The notes under the pieces are model-generated. The model did not search any database. It had not been told where the DNA came from and worked only from the letters and a program-made list of their open reading frames with translations. From Stappia sp. BW2 (lineage in GTDB: Bacteria; Pseudomonadota; Alphaproteobacteria; Rhizobiales; Stappiaceae): a stretch of 64,000 bases of DNA. Positions 37,899-47,394 of this stretch are shown piece by piece. Both the position numbers and the translations under genes were made by a program. The number at the start of each line of letters is the position of its first letter. The first letter of the stretch is position 1. The stretch is taken from positions 244,467 through 308,466 of the forward strand of contig NZ_VIRG01000058.1 of NCBI RefSeq assembly GCF_008107695.1, given 5' to 3'.

Positions 37899-38609
37899 AT
37901 GACAAATTCGCCCGCGATCGCCCTGAAAGACGTTCACCTGACCCTCGGCGAAGGCGCCGGTCGGGTGCATATCCTGAAGGGGATCGACCTTCAGATCGAG
38001 AAGGGGGCCTCCGTCGGTCTTGTGGGCCCATCGGGATCGGGAAAATCGACATTGCTGATGGTCATGGCGGGCCTCGAACGCGCTGATGAAGGATCGGTCA
38101 ACGTGGCCGGATCGGAACTCGGCCCCTTGTCGGAAGACCAGCTGGCCCGGTTCCGCGGCCGCAATGTCGGCATCATCTTCCAGTCGTTTCACCTCGTGCC
38201 CAACATGACAGCGCTGGAAAACGTGGCCGTTCCGCTGGAACTTGCCGGCGATGCCGCCGCCTTCGACAAGGCCAGGGCGGAACTGGACGCCGTTGGCCTC
38301 GCTCACCGCATGAACCACTACCCGGCGCAGCTGTCCGGCGGCGAACAGCAGCGTGTCGCCGTGGCACGGGCTCTGGTTGTCGAACCCGAAATCCTGATTG
38401 CGGACGAACCGACCGGCAATCTCGATGAAAGCACGGGCGCGCAAATCGTCGACCTGATGTTCACAGCCCAGAAGAACCGGGGCACCACGCTGGTGCTGGT
38501 CACCCACGACCCGAGCCTTGCCACCCGCTGCGACCGCATGATCCGCGTGCGCTCCGGTGAAATTGAAGAGGAAACGTCCGATAGCGCGCGCCGCGAGGTG
38601 TCTGCATGA
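37899..38609 (+). CDS. ybbA: ABC transporter ATP-binding protein (YbbA/LolD family)
   Basis: 236-residue ATPase of the MacB/LolD superfamily: Walker A GPSGSGKST, Q-loop FQSFHLVP, signature LSGGEQQR, Walker B ILIADEPTGNLDE. ATG 37899 is the only sensible start. The stop overlaps the permease gene by ATGA, and the pair is divergent from the arylesterase gene as in other bacteria. Its role, probably mechanotransmission or lipid/lipoprotein handling, is not settled in the family. Confidence 0.92.
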   Translation: MTNSPAIALKDVHLTLGEGAGRVHILKGIDLQIEKGASVGLVGPSGSGKSTLLMVMAGLERADEGSVNVAGSELGPLSEDQLARFRGRNVGIIFQSFHLVPNMTALENVAVPLELAGDAAAFDKARAELDAVGLAHRMNHYPAQLSGGEQQRVAVARALVVEPEILIADEPTGNLDESTGAQIVDLMFTAQKNRGTTLVLVTHDPSLATRCDRMIRVRSGEIEEETSDSARREVSA

Positions 38610-41188
38610 GCGCGTTTGTCCCGGGGGGCATCCCGGCAAACCATCAGACGCTGCGCCTGGCAGCCCGGTTCGCTTTCCGGGAACTGCGCGGAGGCCTCAA
38701 GGGATTTTACATCTTCATCGCCTGTATCGCGCTTGGCGTCGCGGCCATTGCGGGCGTCACCTCTGTCTCCCGCGCCCTGACCGAAGGCATCTCCCGCGAA
38801 GGGCAGTCCATCCTGGGCGGAGATCTCGATTTTTCGCTGATCCACCGCGAGGCCGACGCCGAACAGCTTGCCTATCTGAACAGCCTCGGCGACGTGTCCC
38901 GCGTTGCGACCATGCGGGCGATGGCCCGCCGCCCGGAGACCGGCGATCAGGCCCTCGTCGAGCTGAAAGCCATCGACACCCCCTACCCGCTTTACGGCAC
39001 GTTTGAGCTTGCCTCCGGAGAAGCGCTCGAAACGGCCCTGGCCCGCAAGGACGGAACCTGGGGCGCCGTTGCCGATCCCTCCCTTCTGGCACGGCTCGGC
39101 GCAAACGTTGGCGATACGCTGTCGCTCGGGCGCGCTACCATCCGCATTGCCGGCACCATTGCCAATGAACCCGACAAACTGTCCGGCGGCATGGAGTTTG
39201 GTCCGCGCCTTCTGATTTCCGACGCAGCCCTTCCCGAAACCGGATTGATCCAGCCCGGCAGCCTGGTGCGCTGGCATTACCGGGTGCGCATGGACCCGGC
39301 GCCCAACCTGGAAGCAATGGAAGAGATCGTCGAAGAGGCCAAGGCCGCGCAGCCGGAGGCCGGTTGGCGTATCCGGTCGCGCGCCAATGCATCCCCCGGT
39401 CTGCAACGCAGCATCGACCGGTTCGCCCAGTTCCTGACGCTGGTCGGGCTGACCGCGCTGGTGGTCGGCGGCGTCGGTGTCGCCAATGCCATCCGCGCCT
39501 ATCTGGAAACCAAGCGCGAGGTGATCGCCAGCCTCAAGTGCCTGGGGTCTACGGGCGGGTTCGTCTTCAAGATCTATCTGGTTCAGATGCTGGTGCTGGC
39601 CCTGCTCGGCATCGCGGTCGGCCTTCTGCTTGGGGCCTTGATCCCCTTTGCCGCTGCCGCCGCCCTTGCGCCGGTGCTTCCGGTCAAGCTTGCAGCGAGC
39701 ATTTATCCGGCAGAACTTGGTCTTGGGCTGGTCTACGGTCTTCTGACCGCGCTCGCTTTCGCGATCTGGCCGCTCGGCCGGGCGCACGACGTGCCGCCGA
39801 CAGCCCTCTTTCGGGACATCGTGACAGGTGGCGCCAAACTGCCGCGTAAACGCTATCTGGTCGCCACGGGCGTTACCGTACTTGCCCTCGCCGCCATTGC
39901 CATTCTGCTGGCGCATGACCAGCGCATGGCGGGCATCTACATCGCGGCTTCCGCCGCAGCCTTCATGCTGCTGGTGCTGGTCGCCCGCGGGATCATGGCC
40001 GTTGCCAGGCGCTTGCCCAGCGTCCGCTCGACCGAGCTCAGGCTGGCGATTGCAAATATTCATAGGCCCGGCGCGCTGACCCCGTCGGTTGTCCTGTCTC
40101 TCGGGCTGGGCCTGTCGCTTCTGGTCGCGCTTGCCCTCATCGACGGCAACCTGCGGCGCGAACTGACCGCGACGATTGCCGACAAGGCTCCGAGCTTTTT
40201 CTTCATCGACATCCAGAGCCATGAACGCGGTGCCTTCGAGGCACTGCTGAAGACCGAGGCCCCGGCCGCCAACCTTCAGAGCGTTCCCATGCTGCGCGGC
40301 CGCATCGTCTCGCTGAACGGGATTGCTGCCGACAAGTTCGTGCCAGCTCAGGAAGGCTCCGGCTGGGTGCTGCGGGGCGACCGCGGCATAACCTATGACG
40401 CCGATCTGCCGAAGAACTCGAAACTGGAACAGGGGTCCTGGTGGCCGGAGGATTACTCCGGCATTCCTCTGGTGTCCTTCGACGCGGGGGCTGCCACCGA
40501 TCTCGGTCTCAAGGTCGGTGACCGGATCACGGTCAATGTCCTTGGGCGGGAGATAACAGCGGAGATTGCCAACACGCGGACGGTGGAATGGCAGAGCCTT
40601 GCGATCAATTTCGTGATGGTGTTCTCGCCCAACACTTTTGCCGGCGCCCCGCACGCCCACCTGATGACACTTGGCTGGGACGACGACGTTCCGGAGGACA
40701 CTGAACTAGCCCTCCTCAAGACCGTCTCCAATGCCTTTCCGACAGTAACGGCCATCCGGGTGAAGGACGCGATCTCGCAGGTCAACGATCTTGTGGCGCA
40801 GCTCGCCTGGGCCATCCGGGGCGCAAGCTCCATCACGCTGATCGCAAGTGTTCTGGTTCTGGCAGGGGCCCTCGCGGCCGGTCACCGCAGCCGGATCTAC
40901 GATGCTGTCATCCTGAAGACCATCGGGGCGACGCGGGCACGCCTGATTTTCGCATACGCGCTCGAATACGCCATCCTGGGGCTTACAACAGCGGTTTTCG
41001 CCCTGCTGGCAGGCGGTGTTGCCGCCTGGTACGTGATCACACGGATCATGGACGGATCCTTCGTGATGATGCCGGTCACGGCAGCGGGGGCCGCATTGAT
41101 CGCACTGGTGTTGACGGTTGGCTTCGGTCTCATCGGCACCTGGCGCGTCCTGGGTGAAAAACCTGCGCCTGTCCTCAGGAACCTGTAG
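38606..41188 (+). CDS. ybbP: FtsX/MacB-type ABC permease (YbbP-like)
   Basis: 860-residue membrane protein with two FtsX-type units: an N-terminal helix and periplasmic domain, helix groups near 270-470 and a final helix set near 735-855. It includes AAIAGVTSVS at the start and ILKTIGATRARL near the C-terminal unit. It is the permease partner of the preceding ATPase, whose stop it overlaps. Confidence 0.92.
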   Translation: MSAFVPGGIPANHQTLRLAARFAFRELRGGLKGFYIFIACIALGVAAIAGVTSVSRALTEGISREGQSILGGDLDFSLIHREADAEQLAYLNSLGDVSRVATMRAMARRPETGDQALVELKAIDTPYPLYGTFELASGEALETALARKDGTWGAVADPSLLARLGANVGDTLSLGRATIRIAGTIANEPDKLSGGMEFGPRLLISDAALPETGLIQPGSLVRWHYRVRMDPAPNLEAMEEIVEEAKAAQPEAGWRIRSRANASPGLQRSIDRFAQFLTLVGLTALVVGGVGVANAIRAYLETKREVIASLKCLGSTGGFVFKIYLVQMLVLALLGIAVGLLLGALIPFAAAAALAPVLPVKLAASIYPAELGLGLVYGLLTALAFAIWPLGRAHDVPPTALFRDIVTGGAKLPRKRYLVATGVTVLALAAIAILLAHDQRMAGIYIAASAAAFMLLVLVARGIMAVARRLPSVRSTELRLAIANIHRPGALTPSVVLSLGLGLSLLVALALIDGNLRRELTATIADKAPSFFFIDIQSHERGAFEALLKTEAPAANLQSVPMLRGRIVSLNGIAADKFVPAQEGSGWVLRGDRGITYDADLPKNSKLEQGSWWPEDYSGIPLVSFDAGAATDLGLKVGDRITVNVLGREITAEIANTRTVEWQSLAINFVMVFSPNTFAGAPHAHLMTLGWDDDVPEDTELALLKTVSNAFPTVTAIRVKDAISQVNDLVAQLAWAIRGASSITLIASVLVLAGALAAGHRSRIYDAVILKTIGATRARLIFAYALEYAILGLTTAVFALLAGGVAAWYVITRIMDGSFVMMPVTAAGAALIALVLTVGFGLIGTWRVLGEKPAPVLRNL

Positions 41189-41467
41189 CGCCTGCCGTTG
41201 CTGACCGGCCTCGCAAACGGCAGGGAAATGCCTCCGGCAGGCTATTTCCAGGGCGCTGGCAGCCTTGGCAAAGCAAGACCGAACACATTCTTTCCAGAGG
41301 CCGATCTATTGTGATCCGGCGTCGGCAGGCTTTGGCAATCGTCGCTCGGGAGAAAGTCTCGAAATACACTCCAGTTGCGTCAAACATCAGCCCCGGACAA
41401 CTTGCATACTGAATTGATCTTGGCTATCCGGTTTAGCTCCGGGCAGTTTGTTAAAAGGGGCCATTCC

Positions 41468-42241
41468 ATGTTCAAGTTATTCCCGAAATTTCGTTTGAAG
41501 ACCATCGCGAGGGCAGCCGCTCTTTCCGCAGTTGCCGTTATGGCATTCGCTCCGGCCGCTTCGGCCGAAAGTCCGTTTCACACCGGCGTCTGGCAGTTGA
41601 ACACGCCGGAAGGCCCGCGTGGACTTGTCGTCAGTGACTGGCTCGTTTTCGAAAACGGCCTGCCGAAGCGCTGGCTCTACCGCAGGGCTGGCACAAATGA
41701 CGCCAACCAGTTCGATTTTTTCACCCGTTCCATGAATGATTCCGGCTACACGCCGGTTGGCATCCGGGTGTACCGCACCGGCGACAACGCGATGAAATAC
41801 ACCCTTGCGCCCAAGGGCAAGGAACCGATCGAGGTTTCCGCCGTTCGTCTGTCCATTCCGAATTTCGAGAATTCCTGCCTGTCCGTCGAGAAGAAAGGCA
41901 AACGCTTCTTCGGCAACTGGGTCGGCACCGAAGGCTCCAAACTCAAGAAGCTGAACGTCTCGAAAAACCGGTTGACCATTGATGGCCAGCCCCGCAAGGT
42001 TTCGATTGAGGAAGTTCGTGTCGGCCGCATGGGCATTACCGAAGACGGCAAGCCGATCGCCTTCCTCACCGATGCTGGTGGCGACTATGCGGTTCTGCAA
42101 TGGTTCAAGCCGGGCGTGAGCGTTGAGCAGATGCGCAATCCGGACAAAGAAATCCTGGACTTCGCGTCGGAAGAAATCGTTCGTAATCCGGCCGGCACCT
42201 GCGACAGGCAGATCCAGTCCCGCCTGAAAGCCATGAAATAA
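41468..42241 (+). CDS. Secreted protein of unknown function
   Basis: 257-residue protein with a clear Sec signal peptide (basic start, hydrophobic core, cleavage after ASA near 33). The mature part is soluble and basic, with paired cysteines (NSCLS and GTCDR). I do not recognise the family. ATG 41468 follows an AAAAGGGG ribosome site. It stands alone. Confidence 0.78.
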   Translation: MFKLFPKFRLKTIARAAALSAVAVMAFAPAASAESPFHTGVWQLNTPEGPRGLVVSDWLVFENGLPKRWLYRRAGTNDANQFDFFTRSMNDSGYTPVGIRVYRTGDNAMKYTLAPKGKEPIEVSAVRLSIPNFENSCLSVEKKGKRFFGNWVGTEGSKLKKLNVSKNRLTIDGQPRKVSIEEVRVGRMGITEDGKPIAFLTDAGGDYAVLQWFKPGVSVEQMRNPDKEILDFASEEIVRNPAGTCDRQIQSRLKAMK

Positions 42242-42424
42242 ACTGGCTGAATCTCAGTTTGTTCTTAAGGATAGACTGAATTAAACGGCCCCGAGCGCGA
42301 AGATTACAAATTTTTTCAGAGAATCCGACTTGTGCTCGGGTCGGTCTTTTCCCATATGTTGAGGGAGTTGTGTTGCATGCGCGATTGCATGCTCACGTCT
42401 ATCTAGAAAGGGATTCATACGACC

Positions 42425-43207
42425 ATGTCGACCTATGACCGTCAATCTCAAGGCGCGTATACCGTCGCCGGCGCACGCGCCGAGGCCGGCATCGATCAGG
42501 GCCTGCGCTCCTATATGCTGGGCGTCTACAACTACATGACGATCGGCCTTGCGCTGACCGGCTTGTTTGCGCTGGCCACCGTCATGCTCGCCACCACCAC
42601 CGATCCGAACGCTGCCGTCGCCAGCCTCGGCAACGGCCGCATGCTTACCCAGCTTGGTGTTGCCATCTACGGCAGCCCGCTGAAGTGGGTTGTCATGCTT
42701 GCACCGCTCGGAATGGTGTTCTGGCTGTCCTTCCGCATTCAGTCCATGAGCGCCAGCTCTGCGCGCGCCCTCTTCCTGGTCTATGCGGGCGTGATGGGTA
42801 TTTCCCTGTCTTCGATCTTCCTGGTCTACACACCGGGCTCGATCGCTCAGGTCTTCTTCATCACCGCCGGCACCTTCGGCGCGCTGAGCCTGTTCGGCTA
42901 CACCACGAAGAAAGACCTGTCCGGCTGGGGCTCGTTCCTGTTCATCGGCCTGATCGGTATCGTGATCGCGTCGCTGGTCAACATCTTCATGGCATCTTCT
43001 GCTCTGCAGTTCGCGATCTCCGTGATCGGCGTCCTGGTGTTCGCTGGCCTGACCGCCTACGACACCCAGCAGATCAAGGAAATGTACTACGAAGGCGACA
43101 GCGGTGAAGTCGCAACGAAGAAGTCCGTCATGGGCGCTCTTCGCCTCTACCTCGACTTCATCAACCTGTTCATCATGCTGCTGCAGCTTTTCGGCAACCG
43201 CGACTAA
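42425..43207 (+). CDS. Bax inhibitor-1/YccA family membrane protein
   Basis: 260-residue seven-helix protein of the BI-1 (UPF0005) family, reported as pH-sensitive Ca2+ leak channels. Typical features are GLRSYMLGVYNYM at the start, GIALTG-like second helix and LTAYDTQQIKEMYYEG near the C-terminus with the conserved Asp. A strong terminator follows. Confidence 0.93.
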   Translation: MSTYDRQSQGAYTVAGARAEAGIDQGLRSYMLGVYNYMTIGLALTGLFALATVMLATTTDPNAAVASLGNGRMLTQLGVAIYGSPLKWVVMLAPLGMVFWLSFRIQSMSASSARALFLVYAGVMGISLSSIFLVYTPGSIAQVFFITAGTFGALSLFGYTTKKDLSGWGSFLFIGLIGIVIASLVNIFMASSALQFAISVIGVLVFAGLTAYDTQQIKEMYYEGDSGEVATKKSVMGALRLYLDFINLFIMLLQLFGNRD

Positions 43208-43229
43208 GCGCAGCCTCTTGAACAAACGG

Positions 43230-43256
43230 AAAAGCCCGGCTCAGCCGGGCTTTTTT
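43230..43256 (+). terminator. Rho-independent terminator after the BI-1 gene
   Basis: A perfect AAGCCCGGC / GCCGGGCTT stem with a TCA loop is followed by six T. Confidence 0.88.
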
Positions 43257-43391
43257 GTGTCCAATCGACAGCTTCCATATCGTCATGACGCTGCCTCTTC
43301 TCCACAGAGGGGAAGCCTTCAAACGGCACCGTCCATGGTCAGCAGAACGCAAGGAAGCTGGTAAGGCTTTCAAGCCACCTTGGGCCACGTC

Positions 43392-43781
43392 TCAGGCGTC
43401 GACCACCCGAAGATGCTTCTTCTTTTCCAGAACCTTGAGCACCTGTGCCAGGTCGTGCCCGCGCTTCAGGATCAAGCCCCCGGTTGCCACGACCGAGTAA
43501 GCGCCCTGGCGCCGGGCCATCTTCGGATCCTTTTCGATCCGGTAGAGCGGCATCTCCGATGACCTGCGAAACACGGAGAAGACGGCTCGGTCCTTGAGAA
43601 GATCGATGGCATAGTCCCGCCACTCGCCATCGGCGACCATGCGCCCGTAGAGCCTCAGGATGACATCGAGTTCGCGCCTGTTGAAGGCAACAACGGGTTT
43701 GGAAGGGGGAGCCGGGTGATGTTGTGGCGACGGGCCTGCACCCGCACCACGCTGAAACGCGCTGTCGTCGGCCTCACTCAT
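43392..43781 (-). CDS. DUF2794 domain protein
   Basis: 129-residue alphaproteobacterial protein. The conserved core runs from NRRELDVILRLYGRMV through AVFSVFRRSSE and ends with GLILKRGHDLAQVL. ATG 43781 has GGAGG close upstream. Function is unknown; it is a taxonomic marker for Alphaproteobacteria. Confidence 0.87.
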   Translation of the reverse strand: MSEADDSAFQRGAGAGPSPQHHPAPPSKPVVAFNRRELDVILRLYGRMVADGEWRDYAIDLLKDRAVFSVFRRSSEMPLYRIEKDPKMARRQGAYSVVATGGLILKRGHDLAQVLKVLEKKKHLRVVDA

Positions 43782-44078
43782 TCCGCCTCCATTCCGCTCG
43801 CGGTTCCGCAGCAGACAGGCACTGGCCATGAGAATCGTCGAGGCAATGCCTGTCACCCGGTTGTCATGATGCGTTGTCTTTGGCCAGTCTGGCAAGCCCG
43901 CAACGTCATAATCACCGACCCCGGTCCGCGACCAGCGTAATTTTGCCAATAAACTTCGCAGCGAGAAGTGTAAAAACGAACGTTACGGCACTTTGCCAAG
44001 AAAGAATGCCTAAATTTCCTTGATTTTGCCGCATTCCAGCCCTTGGCCAGCCATTTTAACCACCCATATTAGGATCAT

Positions 44079-44212
44079 ACCCTGATGGGTATGGCCTGTA
44101 GAAGCCGCGGAATGCATTAGCCCCCCAGCCCCCCGGGGTTTTTACTGGCCAACCAGATTTAATGAGTCAAACATCAGGGCAACTGAAGGGCCGGCTCTAC
44201 GCCGGCCCTTTT
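44079..44212 (+). ncRNA. Candidate small RNA
   Basis: A sigma-70-like pair TTGGCC (44043-44048) and TATTAG (44067-44072) with 18-bp spacing would start a transcript near 44079. It runs through a C-rich stretch (CCCCCCAGCCCCCC, able to pair with ribosome-binding sites) and ends at a strong hairpin with a T run on the plus strand. No plus-strand protein gene precedes that terminator, which is the main argument for an independent RNA. Not matched to a known family. Confidence 0.35.
44186..44212 (+). terminator. Rho-independent terminator, plus orientation
   Basis: A perfect 10-bp stem AAGGGCCGGC / GCCGGCCCTT with a 5-base loop is followed by TTTT on the plus strand; on the minus strand no T run follows. 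Confidence 0.75.
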
Positions 44213-44246
44213 CATATCTTGGGCCACCCGCGCTTCTGCTTGCGGC

Positions 44247-45638
44247 TTACTTCAGAAAATCCCTCAGAAACGACAGGAACCGTGCATCGGTTCCATAGGC
44301 GACATTGACCCGCATCGCCGGCGTCTGCCGCGTCTCCCGATTTGGATAGAAGACCGATCCCGGCGCTATGAAGATGCTTTGCCGACTGGCCGCGGCGCAC
44401 AGGTCCCTTTCGTTCACATCGTCGGGAAACTCCACCCAGAGATAGAACCCCGGTATGGAACACTCCCGGACGGACAGACCGATGGCTTCCAGAGTTCCAA
44501 AGGACGCCTTGTAGGCCTCCTCCACCCGGCTCTTGAGACGGCGCAGATGCCTCAGATAATGGCCGGCCTGGATCAGGTTGAACACGAACCGCTCCACATG
44601 ATCGGAAGAATTCACCAGCGTCAGCATCTTGATATCGGCAAGCTGGCGAATGATGTCCGGACTGCCCGCCACATAACCGCACCTGAGACTGGCAGACAGG
44701 GTCTTGGAAAACGTGCCGAGGTAAAGCACCCGCTCCAACTGGTCCAGGGCTGCCAACCTTGGCAGCGTGGCCGGAAGAATGTCGGCAAGCGCATCGTTCT
44801 CCACCAGAAGAAACCCCCAGCGCTCGGCAAGCTGCATCAAACCGAACGACCGCGACGGCGACAGCGATCCACCGGTCGGATTGTGCCCATGGGACTGGGT
44901 CACGAACATTTTCGGCCGGTGAAGAGCCAGTTTCGCCGTCAGATCTTCCAGGTCCGGGCCGTCCCGGTCACGGCGGATGCCGACAATCTTCACCTTGGCG
45001 AAGGTCAGTTTCGAAAACAGCGGATAGTAACCCGGCTCATCGACAAACACCGTATCGCCAGGCTCGGTCAGATGCCGGATGATAAGATCCAATCCATGAT
45101 TGACGCCATGCGTCAGCAACAGCCCCTGCGGATCGGCCGGGATCGAACGCTCGAGCAGTTGCATCCGCAGCCGGTCCCGCAACGGGCCATATCCCCACGA
45201 GCTGCCATAGCCGAATTCGATCGCATCAGGAAACGGCGTCTTGGCATTGGCAAAATGCCGGCGCAGTTCCGCGCCTTCCATCCAGGATGCTGGCGGGCGC
45301 CCATCTCCCGGACGCACTTCGTAATGCTGTTCCAACTGCTCCCGCAGCAGAGACATGCCGTCGACAGCAGCCGTGACATGTGGGGCGGGTGGGGTTTTGG
45401 TTGCAGGTCCGACCTGTGACATGTAGTACCCGGAACCAGCCCGTGCTTCCAGGAGCCCCCGGGCGACCAACCGGTCGTAAGCTTCCGCCATCGTGTTCTT
45501 GGAAACACCGTTCTCACGCGCGGCCTGACGGACGGAGGGCAGCCGCTCGAAGGTCTTATAGGCCCCAGCCTCAAGCAAAAGCGCCACTTTTTCGACGATC
45601 TGGTCGACACGAGACAGTTTCCGACCGCTCCCTGCCAC
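44247..45638 (-). CDS. MocR-type GntR/aminotransferase transcription regulator
   Basis: 463-residue regulator: an N-terminal winged-helix GntR domain (LPSVRQAARENGVSKNTM, about residues 30-50) fused to a fold-type I aminotransferase domain with the PLP lysine in LGTFSKTLSAS. GTG 45638 has GGGGGA eight bases upstream; a TTG at 45710 would run through the shared promoter. It is divergent from the TRAP-HMG-CoA reductase operon and very likely controls it. Confidence 0.9.
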   Translation of the reverse strand: MAGSGRKLSRVDQIVEKVALLLEAGAYKTFERLPSVRQAARENGVSKNTMAEAYDRLVARGLLEARAGSGYYMSQVGPATKTPPAPHVTAAVDGMSLLREQLEQHYEVRPGDGRPPASWMEGAELRRHFANAKTPFPDAIEFGYGSSWGYGPLRDRLRMQLLERSIPADPQGLLLTHGVNHGLDLIIRHLTEPGDTVFVDEPGYYPLFSKLTFAKVKIVGIRRDRDGPDLEDLTAKLALHRPKMFVTQSHGHNPTGGSLSPSRSFGLMQLAERWGFLLVENDALADILPATLPRLAALDQLERVLYLGTFSKTLSASLRCGYVAGSPDIIRQLADIKMLTLVNSSDHVERFVFNLIQAGHYLRHLRRLKSRVEEAYKASFGTLEAIGLSVRECSIPGFYLWVEFPDDVNERDLCAAASRQSIFIAPGSVFYPNRETRQTPAMRVNVAYGTDARFLSFLRDFLK

Positions 45639-45642
45639 CTTT

Positions 45643-45708
45643 ATTGTCCCCCTGATTTTTCTGGGACAGTACTGCCTATAAATCCGACAACTGTCCCTTG
45701 ATTGTCCC
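45643..45708. promoter_or_regulatory. Repeated TGTCCC boxes in the MocR/TRAP divergent promoter
   Basis: Four copies of a (C/T)TGTCCC box: TTGTCCC at 45644-45650, its inverse GGGACAG at 45663-45669, CTGTCCC at 45691-45697 and TTGTCCC at 45702-45708. The last two are direct repeats spaced by exactly 11 bp (one helical turn). MocR regulators characteristically bind direct repeats, so these are the likely operators. Confidence 0.65.
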
Positions 45709-45772
45709 AATCTTTTTTATGACAGTTTGCCCCACTATGCCAGCAAATGGCAATTTCCTTGGGAGGGAAAAA

Positions 45773-46804
45773 ATGACCAAAGTAAGTAGACGCAGCCTTC
45801 TTGCAGGTGCAGCCGTAGGCGGCACCGCTCTCGCAGCTCCGATTGCCGCCAAGGCGCAGGAAGCGGTCGAGTGGCGCATGCAAGCACTCTGGGACGCAGG
45901 CACCACTCCATTCGAATTCGAGAAGAAATTTGTCGATCGCGTCAGCGAACTGACTGACGGCAAGTTCAAAATCACTCTTTATTCCGCCGGACAGCTTGTG
46001 CCGGCCAACCAGGCATTCGATGCCGTTCGTGCTGGCGCCTTTCAGCTGATGAAGACCTTTGACGGCTATGAGGCCGGCAAGATCCCGGCTTTCGCCTTCA
46101 CCTCCACCATTCCGTTCGGCTTTCCCGAATCCGACCAGTATGAAGCCTGGTTCTACGAAAAGGGCGGGCTGGAGCTTGCCCGCGAAGCCTATGCACGGGC
46201 CGGCCTGTTCTACATTGCTCCGACCGTCTATGGCGAAGAGCCAATCCACTCGACCGTGAAAATGGAAACCATTGCCGACATGGCCGGCAAGAAGGGCCGC
46301 TTCGTCGGGCTCGCTTCCGCAGTCATGGCCGACCAGGGTGTCTCGGTAACGCCGTTGCCGACAGCGGAAGTCTATTCGGCACTCGAAAAAGGGCTGATCG
46401 ATTTTGCGGACCGGGGCGATCTGACCGCCAACTACGAGGCTGGGCTTGCTGAAGTGGCCAAGTTCATCATTCTGCCCGGCGTCCATCAGCCGACCACGGC
46501 AACCAGCTACGTCGCCAACCAGGCGGCCTATGATGCCCTGCCGGAGGAATACAAGGCGGCGCTTGCCGTTGCCGCGCGGGAAATCTCCGGCTCGTTGCGC
46601 CAGCACATCCTGGTGCAGAATGTCGACGTCCTGAATAAATACATCGAACAGGGTGTCGAGGTCATCCATCTCGACCCGGCCGATGTGGCCGCCAACCGGG
46701 CCAAGGCTGTCGAGTCCTGGAAAAAGGCTACCAAGGAAGATGATCTGGCAAGTCGCGTTCTCGCGAGCCAGATCGAGTTCATGAAAGCCCTCGGGCTGAT
46801 CTGA
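45773..46804 (+). CDS. dctP: TRAP transporter substrate-binding protein DctP
   Basis: Periplasmic solute receptor of 343 residues. The N-terminus MTKVSRRSLLAG is a twin-arginine (Tat) signal (RR at 6-7), cleaved near AKAQ. The mature protein has the DctP fold, including GRFVGLAS..PLPTAEVYSALEKGLID, the region with the carboxylate-binding Arg. ATG 45773 follows GGGAGGG. The linkage to HMG-CoA reductase suggests mevalonate or a related hydroxy-acid as ligand (inference). Confidence 0.92.
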   Translation: MTKVSRRSLLAGAAVGGTALAAPIAAKAQEAVEWRMQALWDAGTTPFEFEKKFVDRVSELTDGKFKITLYSAGQLVPANQAFDAVRAGAFQLMKTFDGYEAGKIPAFAFTSTIPFGFPESDQYEAWFYEKGGLELAREAYARAGLFYIAPTVYGEEPIHSTVKMETIADMAGKKGRFVGLASAVMADQGVSVTPLPTAEVYSALEKGLIDFADRGDLTANYEAGLAEVAKFIILPGVHQPTTATSYVANQAAYDALPEEYKAALAVAAREISGSLRQHILVQNVDVLNKYIEQGVEVIHLDPADVAANRAKAVESWKKATKEDDLASRVLASQIEFMKALGLI

Positions 46805-46875
46805 CCCTTCCTCCCGCCGGACGGTAGACAGCACCTCCCTGCCGTCTGCCGTCCGGCCGTTTTTCCGATCGGCAA

Positions 46876-47394
46876 ATGCTCAGCTTCATGAAAACCGTCA
46901 GTTCCATCGTCACCGGCGTCAACCGGGCGTTCTTTCTCCTTGCGGCGGCACTCATCTTCGCGGTGGTGCCGATCCTGCTGTTCGAAGTGGTTGCAAGATA
47001 CCTGTTCGATGCGCCGACCGTTTGGGCCATGGAAGCCAGCACGCTGATCTTCGGTCCGCATTTCATGCTGGCCGGACCTTACCTTCTGCATCTGAAAGGT
47101 CATGTCGCCGTCGACATCTTCAGTGAAAAGCTGACGGGCTGGCCAAAGGCGGCACTCGACGTGTTCTCCTATGCGGTGATTGCCATCTTCGGAGCCGTTT
47201 TGGCCTGGGTAAGCTGGCCGCTTGCCGTCAATGCCTATTCCCTCGGCGAGACCAGCTTTTCCGCCTGGAACCCACCGGTGTGGTGGCTGAAATTCGTGGT
47301 ACCGCTCTCCTTCGCGCTGCTGTTTGCGCAGGCACTTGTGGAAGCCTTCAACGCGGTGCGCCCGGCGCGGGAACAGACCGGAGTGAACGCATGA
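46876..47394 (+). CDS. dctQ: TRAP transporter small permease DctQ
   Basis: 172-residue four-helix membrane subunit. It shows the family blocks VARYLFDAPTVW, GPYLLHLKGHVAVD and an ending helix. It lies between dctP and dctM; the stop overlaps the dctM start (ATGA), so DctQ and DctM are translationally coupled. Confidence 0.92.
   Translation: MLSFMKTVSSIVTGVNRAFFLLAAALIFAVVPILLFEVVARYLFDAPTVWAMEASTLIFGPHFMLAGPYLLHLKGHVAVDIFSEKLTGWPKAALDVFSYAVIAIFGAVLAWVSWPLAVNAYSLGETSFSAWNPPVWWLKFVVPLSFALLFAQALVEAFNAVRPAREQTGVNA

Larger units (their letters stand above)
43782..44246. other. Intergenic region (465 bp) with a plus-strand transcript signal
   Basis: Between the DUF2794 start and the MocR gene 3' end. 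No protein gene is supported, but it contains a perfect 7-bp inverted repeat (CATACCC-tgat-GGGTATG, 44076-44093) and a plus-oriented terminator at 44186-44212; see the candidate small RNA. Confidence 0.6.

Noticed and set aside
38318..40660. 780-codon minus-strand open frame across ybbP
   Set aside because: Antisense to a clear FtsX-type permease; the translation is rich in Gln/His/Arg/Gly, as typical for GC-rich shadow frames.
44091..44120. Nine-codon leader-peptide-like frame inside the candidate small RNA
   Set aside because: Too short to support, without a ribosome site or an obvious attenuator downstream gene.
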